Part shown: in pieces, positions 60,507 to 64,000 of the stretch | Layout of the letters: the number at the start of each line of letters is the position of its first letter | Position numbering within the stretch: the first letter of the stretch is position 1 | Assembly: GCA_963810755.1 (NCBI GenBank) | Contig: CAWEOP010000008.1 | Location: forward strand, 124,001 to 188,000 | Source of the DNA: FEN-1219 sp963810755 | Lineage (GTDB): Bacteria; Pseudomonadota; Gammaproteobacteria; Steroidobacterales; Rariloculaceae | Length of the DNA: 64,000 bases | Direction of reading: 5' to 3' | Notes under the pieces: model-generated | The model's input: only the letters and a program-made list of their open reading frames with translations | Databases searched by the model: none | Told to the model about the DNA's origin: nothing | Translations under genes and position numbers: made by a program

Positions 60507-61319
60507 TTAGCTAGCGGAGCACGGGACGGGCGTGCGCTTCGACGCATCGGGCTCGCGCTTGAACTGCAGCGTGCGCACGAAATGCCGATTGAGATAGCGG
60601 GGGTCCTCGACGAACGTCTGGATCACGAGATACTGGTTGCCGTCTTCCTCGACGATCAAGTTGTAGTACTCGGTCATGAACGCGTCTTCGCTGAACGGCA
60701 CGCCGTTCTTGCGCAGATATCCGGCGCGTAGATTGCTCGTGTCGACGTGCAAGCTCCCTTGGCGCTTTACCGTGCCGAGCGACGTGTTCGTGCCGCCGAA
60801 CGTCGGTTGACGATCCGTGTTCCCCGAAATCTCCCAGCGCGCGTAGGACCAGCCTTGCCAGCTGCGCGCGCCCTGTGGGTCTTTCTGGCCGAAGCGGAAG
60901 AGCCGCGTCTGCATCCCGTTGTCGATGTCGAGCTTCAGCGTGTTCTCGTCCTGCCACGAGATTTGCACGCGGCTCGGCAATCGCATGATCGCAGGCGCCG
61001 CGTAGCCTTTGCATTCTTCGCCCGCGGCCTTGTCGCGCGCCGGATCCCAAGTGTCGGCGAGGCGCCGGCCTTCCGGGTTCAGCGGCACGTATTGGTAGTC
61101 GCCCTTCGCCGGCGTGACCATTCGGTAGACCCAATCGTCGGAGATCAGAGAGACCCAGTTGCCCGTGATGTCGATCGGCGCGCCTGCCTTGCCGTTCGCC
61201 GGCGGCGGCGCGGCCGGCGCACGCCCTTGCGCGACGGCGCCGCTCGCTAACGCGACGCCGAGCACGGCCGCCGCGACCTTGGCGCGTCGAACGAGTCGGA
61301 CCGAATGTGCGAAGTTCAT
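60507..61319 (-). CDS. Exported protein of unknown function (related to 62954-63820)
   Basis: 270 residues with a signal peptide ending in SGAVAQG. A low-complexity Ala/Pro stretch follows. The C-terminal part has LRKNGVPFSEDAFMTEYYNL and EDPRYLNRHFVRTLQFK. These two blocks align with YRRNGVPQSDKATLTEYIMR and YDPVYLTEPLIRSTEYRLD in the protein at 62954-63820, so both share a domain. GGAGA lies upstream of the ATG. It is the last gene of a four-gene exported-protein group. Function unknown. Confidence 0.65.
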   Translation of the reverse strand: MNFAHSVRLVRRAKVAAAVLGVALASGAVAQGRAPAAPPPANGKAGAPIDITGNWVSLISDDWVYRMVTPAKGDYQYVPLNPEGRRLADTWDPARDKAAGEECKGYAAPAIMRLPSRVQISWQDENTLKLDIDNGMQTRLFRFGQKDPQGARSWQGWSYARWEISGNTDRQPTFGGTNTSLGTVKRQGSLHVDTSNLRAGYLRKNGVPFSEDAFMTEYYNLIVEEDGNQYLVIQTFVEDPRYLNRHFVRTLQFKREPDASKRTPVPCSAS

Positions 61320-61407
61320 TCTGTATCTCCGGCGAAAGCGCTTCGAAGCGCGCGCACGGTCGTCGCGACGCTTCGAGGCATAGGACGGGATCCTCTGCGT
61401 CGAGCTC

Positions 61408-61803
61408 TCAGTCGAAAGTCTCGCCTTTCTGGCCCCAGCCGAATCCATCCGACGGCCGCAGCAACGTGCGCATGCGCACGCGGTGATCGATCGGGTTGCG
61501 TCCGGGGTTGCCCGTGATCACGACCTCGTCCCCGGGCTTCAGCGAATCGCGCGTCACGCCTTGTCCCGTGAGCGCGCCAGCGCCGCCCCACTCGACGCCC
61601 CAGCGCTGCATTTCGCCCTTGTCGTCGGGCGCCATCACGTGCACCCACGCGTGCGGGTTGCGGAACATGAACTGCACGAGCGTGCCCTTGATCTCGATGG
61701 TCTTGTTCTCGTCGTACGTCGCCGTGAACGAATGATGCGCGTAGGCACTCAAGCCTGTGAGCATCAATCCCGCGGCGACCGCGAGTAACGCCTTGTACTT
61801 CAC
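61408..61803 (-). CDS. DUF6152 protein, exported
   Basis: 131 residues from a GTG with GGAGG about 6 bases upstream. A signal peptide ends in GLSAYAHH. The mature part begins HSFTATYDENKTIEIKGTLV, with FMFRNPHAWVHVMAPDDKG and KPGDEVVITGNPGRNP, and is a small beta-barrel-like domain of the DUF6152 family. Function unknown. It lies between the metallo-beta-lactamase-fold gene (27 bp) and the exported protein at 60507-61319. Confidence 0.8.
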   Translation of the reverse strand: MKYKALLAVAAGLMLTGLSAYAHHSFTATYDENKTIEIKGTLVQFMFRNPHAWVHVMAPDDKGEMQRWGVEWGGAGALTGQGVTRDSLKPGDEVVITGNPGRNPIDHRVRMRTLLRPSDGFGWGQKGETFD

Positions 61804-61829
61804 AAATTGCCTCCTGAGACGAACAACCC

Positions 61830-62943
61830 TCAACCCTTCTTCAAGCTTCGATACACGGCTTCGATGAACATCTTCGTGGTCCACGCGCCGGTATCGGACC
61901 CGAAGCGTCCTTCGTACCCGAACGTCGGGCGCGCGGCGACGACTTGCTCCAACGTCATGTTTTGATCGATCAGCGCCTGCACCTGATCGCGAATGATCGT
62001 GAGCATGTCGCGGTAGTAGCCGACGTCGGCGGAATCGGCGAGCCGCCCGTGCCCCGGAATCACCATCGTGCCGCCTTCCGTGCGGAACTCCGGGATCGCG
62101 AGCTTCAGGACGTCGTTGAGTCCCTTCAGCACGCCGTTGATGCTGCCGCCTTTCTCGATGTCGATGATCGGGAAGCTGTCCATGTTGAACAGGTCCCCGG
62201 TAGCGATCACGTCCGCTGCGCGGAAATAGACCATCGCATCGCCGTCCGTCGATGCCGACGGGATGTGGATGATCTGGATGCCCTCGTCGTTGAAGAACGT
62301 GCTGAGCTTGTAATCCGGAGTAAAGAACGTCTCCGTCGGAAGGGACGCGAACGGCAGGTCCGCCTGCACCATTCGGTTCAGAACGTTCTCGTGCGCGAGT
62401 ATCGCGGCGCCCTCCGCGGAGTCCGCGATCGTGCCTGCGACGTTGCCGCCCGTGTAGGTGACGCCGCTTTTCGCGAGCGCTTCGTTGCCGCCGATGCTCG
62501 TCGGCAGCACGTTCGTGTCGATGATGTAGCGAATCGGTTTCGGCGGCGGGTGACTGTTCACCGGGAAACGCGAGCGCGTCTCCGAGCCGCCTTTCTCCGC
62601 GGTGCGGACGTCGAGGAAGCCGAACGCGTTGAGTTGAGCCTGCAGCTCCTGGATCGCCGTGAGCACCCGGGCGCTCGAGCGCGCATCGCCGGTGTTCACG
62701 AGGAACACGCCGTCCGGTCCGACGGACGCGGTGATGTTCGCGCCCGCGCCGACGAGCATCCAAATGTTCTTGCGCACCGGCCACCAGTGGACTTCCGGGT
62801 GCGGTTTCCCCGCGCGGCGCGGAAGCCCGGCGCGGCTGCTGGGCGGCCGCGCCGCCGGTCCACGCGCTCGCCGCGAGCGCCGCGACGGCGACCGTCGCGA
62901 GCGACAGCATTCTCCAGGCGTGCGGTGTCTGCACCTTCCTCAT
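61830..62943 (-). CDS. Exported metallo-beta-lactamase-fold hydrolase, one frameshift
   Basis: About 370 residues. ATG at 62943 begins a signal peptide (SLATVAVAALAASAWTG...AAAQQ, in two parts). The frame then changes near 62815 and the chain continues as VRKNIWMLVGAGANITASVG. GGNEALAKSGVTYTGGNVAG, HENVLNRMVQ, SADVIATGD-type text (here AADVIATGDLFNMDSFPI) and MVIPGHGRLADSADVGYYRD keep parts of the zinc motifs, but the classic HxHxDH is not seen, so it may be a degenerate or non-zinc member. Substrate unknown. Confidence 0.75.
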
Positions 62944-62953
62944 CGCCGCGCCC

Positions 62954-63820
62954 TCAATTCCGCGGCGCCGCAGCCCGCGCCTTCTCGAGCTTGAATCGGT
63001 ATTCGGGATACATCGTTTCCGCGCCGTCGAAATACAGCGTGCGCGGCAGGCCGTAGGCATCCGAGAAGCTGTAGATCTGGTCGTTCTTGCCGGGCAGCCA
63101 ATTCGGCACGTAGCCGTCGGGCCGGACGACCTCCGTCACGATCGTGCAGGGATACGGCGGGACGCGCTGCGCGAGGTCGAGCCGGTACTCGGTGCTGCGG
63201 ATCAGCGGCTCGGTGAGGTACACGGGGTCGTACGCGACGACGACCCAGGTCAAATAGTCTTCGTTGTTGAAGCGGCGCCGCATGATGTACTCGGTGAGCG
63301 TGGCTTTGTCGCTCTGCGGCACGCCGTTGCGGCGGTAGTAGTCCTCTTTGAGATGCGTGGTCTTCACGCGCAGCCGATCACCTTCCCAGGTGCCCGTCGA
63401 GAACCCACCCCAAGTGTGCGCGGCATACTCCGGCGGATGAGGACGGCCGTCCATGTACACGGGCGTGTTCGTCGACCGCAGCCACTCGAACTGGAACGCG
63501 ACGAGCGCGCGCGACGCGGGATCGATCTCCTTCCACACGCGCAGATTCGACGGCCCGCGTTTGATGTAGACGCCGGAGTGCGGGCGGCACTGCCACTCGG
63601 GCAGCGACTGGATCGACGCGTCCCAGACTTCGGCGCGCCGGATCGCCTCCTGACTGAGCGGAATCCCGACGTACTCGCCGAGATGCGGGTTGTCGATATT
63701 GTCCTGCGCGGGAACGACGGGCCATTCGCCGGAAAAATCGTTCTGTGCGGACAGCGGCGCCGACGCGAGCAGTGCAGTCACCAACCCGATGCCGATGAGC
63801 GGAGCGCGCATGCTGTCCAT
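62954..63820 (-). CDS. Exported protein of unknown function (related to 60507-61319)
   Basis: 288 residues with a signal peptide ending near APLSAQN. GGGGAGA lies 7 bases before the ATG at 63820. Conserved blocks are PEWQCRPHSGVYIKRGPSNL, YAAHTWGGFSTGTWEGDRLR, YYRRNGVPQSDKATLTEYIM and LDLAQRVPPYPC. It shares the RRNGVP...TEY and DP-YL...R blocks with the protein at 60507-61319. It begins the four-gene group and ends 11 bp before the metallo-beta-lactamase-fold gene. Function unknown. Confidence 0.65.
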   Translation of the reverse strand: MDSMRAPLIGIGLVTALLASAPLSAQNDFSGEWPVVPAQDNIDNPHLGEYVGIPLSQEAIRRAEVWDASIQSLPEWQCRPHSGVYIKRGPSNLRVWKEIDPASRALVAFQFEWLRSTNTPVYMDGRPHPPEYAAHTWGGFSTGTWEGDRLRVKTTHLKEDYYRRNGVPQSDKATLTEYIMRRRFNNEDYLTWVVVAYDPVYLTEPLIRSTEYRLDLAQRVPPYPCTIVTEVVRPDGYVPNWLPGKNDQIYSFSDAYGLPRTLYFDGAETMYPEYRFKLEKARAAAPRN

Positions 63821-64000
63821 ATCGATCTCCCCAAACGGAAAGACTCCGCGACGTCCGTCGCGAAGTCGAGGTGCTTGCGAATTGTCCCCTCGAGCAGTGA
63901 TCAGTCGGCGCGACGCTCGCAGCGAAGAAATCGTCGCGCTCGTCATGGTAGCCGTGCCACCTCGCACCAGCAAGCGAGGCGCCGTGTGCGAAACGCCGCG
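63821..64000. other. Upstream region of the exported-protein group
   Basis: No gene is visible in the last 180 bases. It should hold the promoter for the - strand group at 60.5-63.8 kb; I could not identify one with confidence. Confidence 0.4.

Noticed and set aside
61408..63060. One 550-residue protein joining a signal peptide to DUF6152
   Set aside because: The middle of the frame is the wrong-frame shadow of the metallo-beta-lactamase-fold gene. DUF6152 has its own GTG and ribosome-binding site at 61803.

Overview
The window reads as high-GC Gammaproteobacteria, perhaps a Steroidobacterales-like soil or freshwater lineage. This is inferred from the gene set (YbiT-type ABC-F, CbpA/CbpM, DUF6763, Kdo hydroxylase beside a heptosyltransferase, and paired DUF1592/DUF1552 proteins); no rRNA or tRNA gene was seen to confirm it. 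Coding density is high and genes sit in tight, often overlapping, runs. Several genes carry single frameshifts with all conserved motifs retained on both sides. These look more like base-level indel errors than decay, and I annotate them as one gene each.

Region by region. 1-3.25 kb: a nitrate-assimilation locus (two nitrate-type ABC ATPases, nirB tail, nirD, nasA) broken by many frame changes, with one apparent internal deletion. About 3.25-3.74 kb: a stretch almost free of C on the + strand that looks foreign or artefactual. 3.8-6.8 kb: seven small same-strand genes of cassette-cargo type (DUF4256, membrane proteins, GNAT, VOC, cupin, monooxygenase) with lower GC by eye. 6.8-12.8 kb: a CDP-alcohol phosphatidyltransferase divergent from a glycosyltransferase, three methyltransferases and an acyl-CoA ligase. 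12.8-14.4 kb: YbiT. 15.2-23.5 kb: ankyrin protein, DUF1592 c-type cytochrome-like protein, Tat-exported DUF1552 protein, then a DUF5916 protein and a lipoprotein. 23.7-31.6 kb: phytase-like esterase, rhomboid protease, YceI, isoquinoline-oxidoreductase-type molybdenum enzyme, GFA protein, tannase-family esterase. 31.7-38.7 kb: alanine dehydrogenase, DUF6763, cardiolipin synthase, ferritin-like protein, CbpA/CbpM, pterin dehydratase, lactate permease.

42.7 kb down to 37.1 kb (- strand): one six-gene run with three SnoaL/NTF2-like paralogs, an esterase, a membrane-anchored protein and the lactate permease. 42.9-44.1 kb: acyl-CoA desaturase. 49.8 kb down to 44.4 kb: a second DUF1592-DUF1552-ankyrin module in permuted order. 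57.7 kb down to 50.1 kb: heptosyltransferase, Kdo hydroxylase, a ubiquitin-like MoaD/ThiS protein, an Asp-box propeller protein, MmgE/PrpD and a NitT/TauT-type ABC importer, all closely spaced. 57.9-60.5 kb: glgC with an elaborate leader (sigma54-like promoter and three perfect dyads), then an acyl-CoA dehydrogenase. 60.5-63.8 kb: four exported proteins, including DUF6152, a metallo-beta-lactamase fold and two related proteins of unknown function.

The most promising uncharacterised systems are the duplicated ankyrin/DUF1592/DUF1552 module, the six-gene SnoaL-esterase-permease operon, the MoaD-like/Asp-box pair, the phosphatidyltransferase-glycosyltransferase-methyltransferase cluster, and the DUF6152 neighbourhood.
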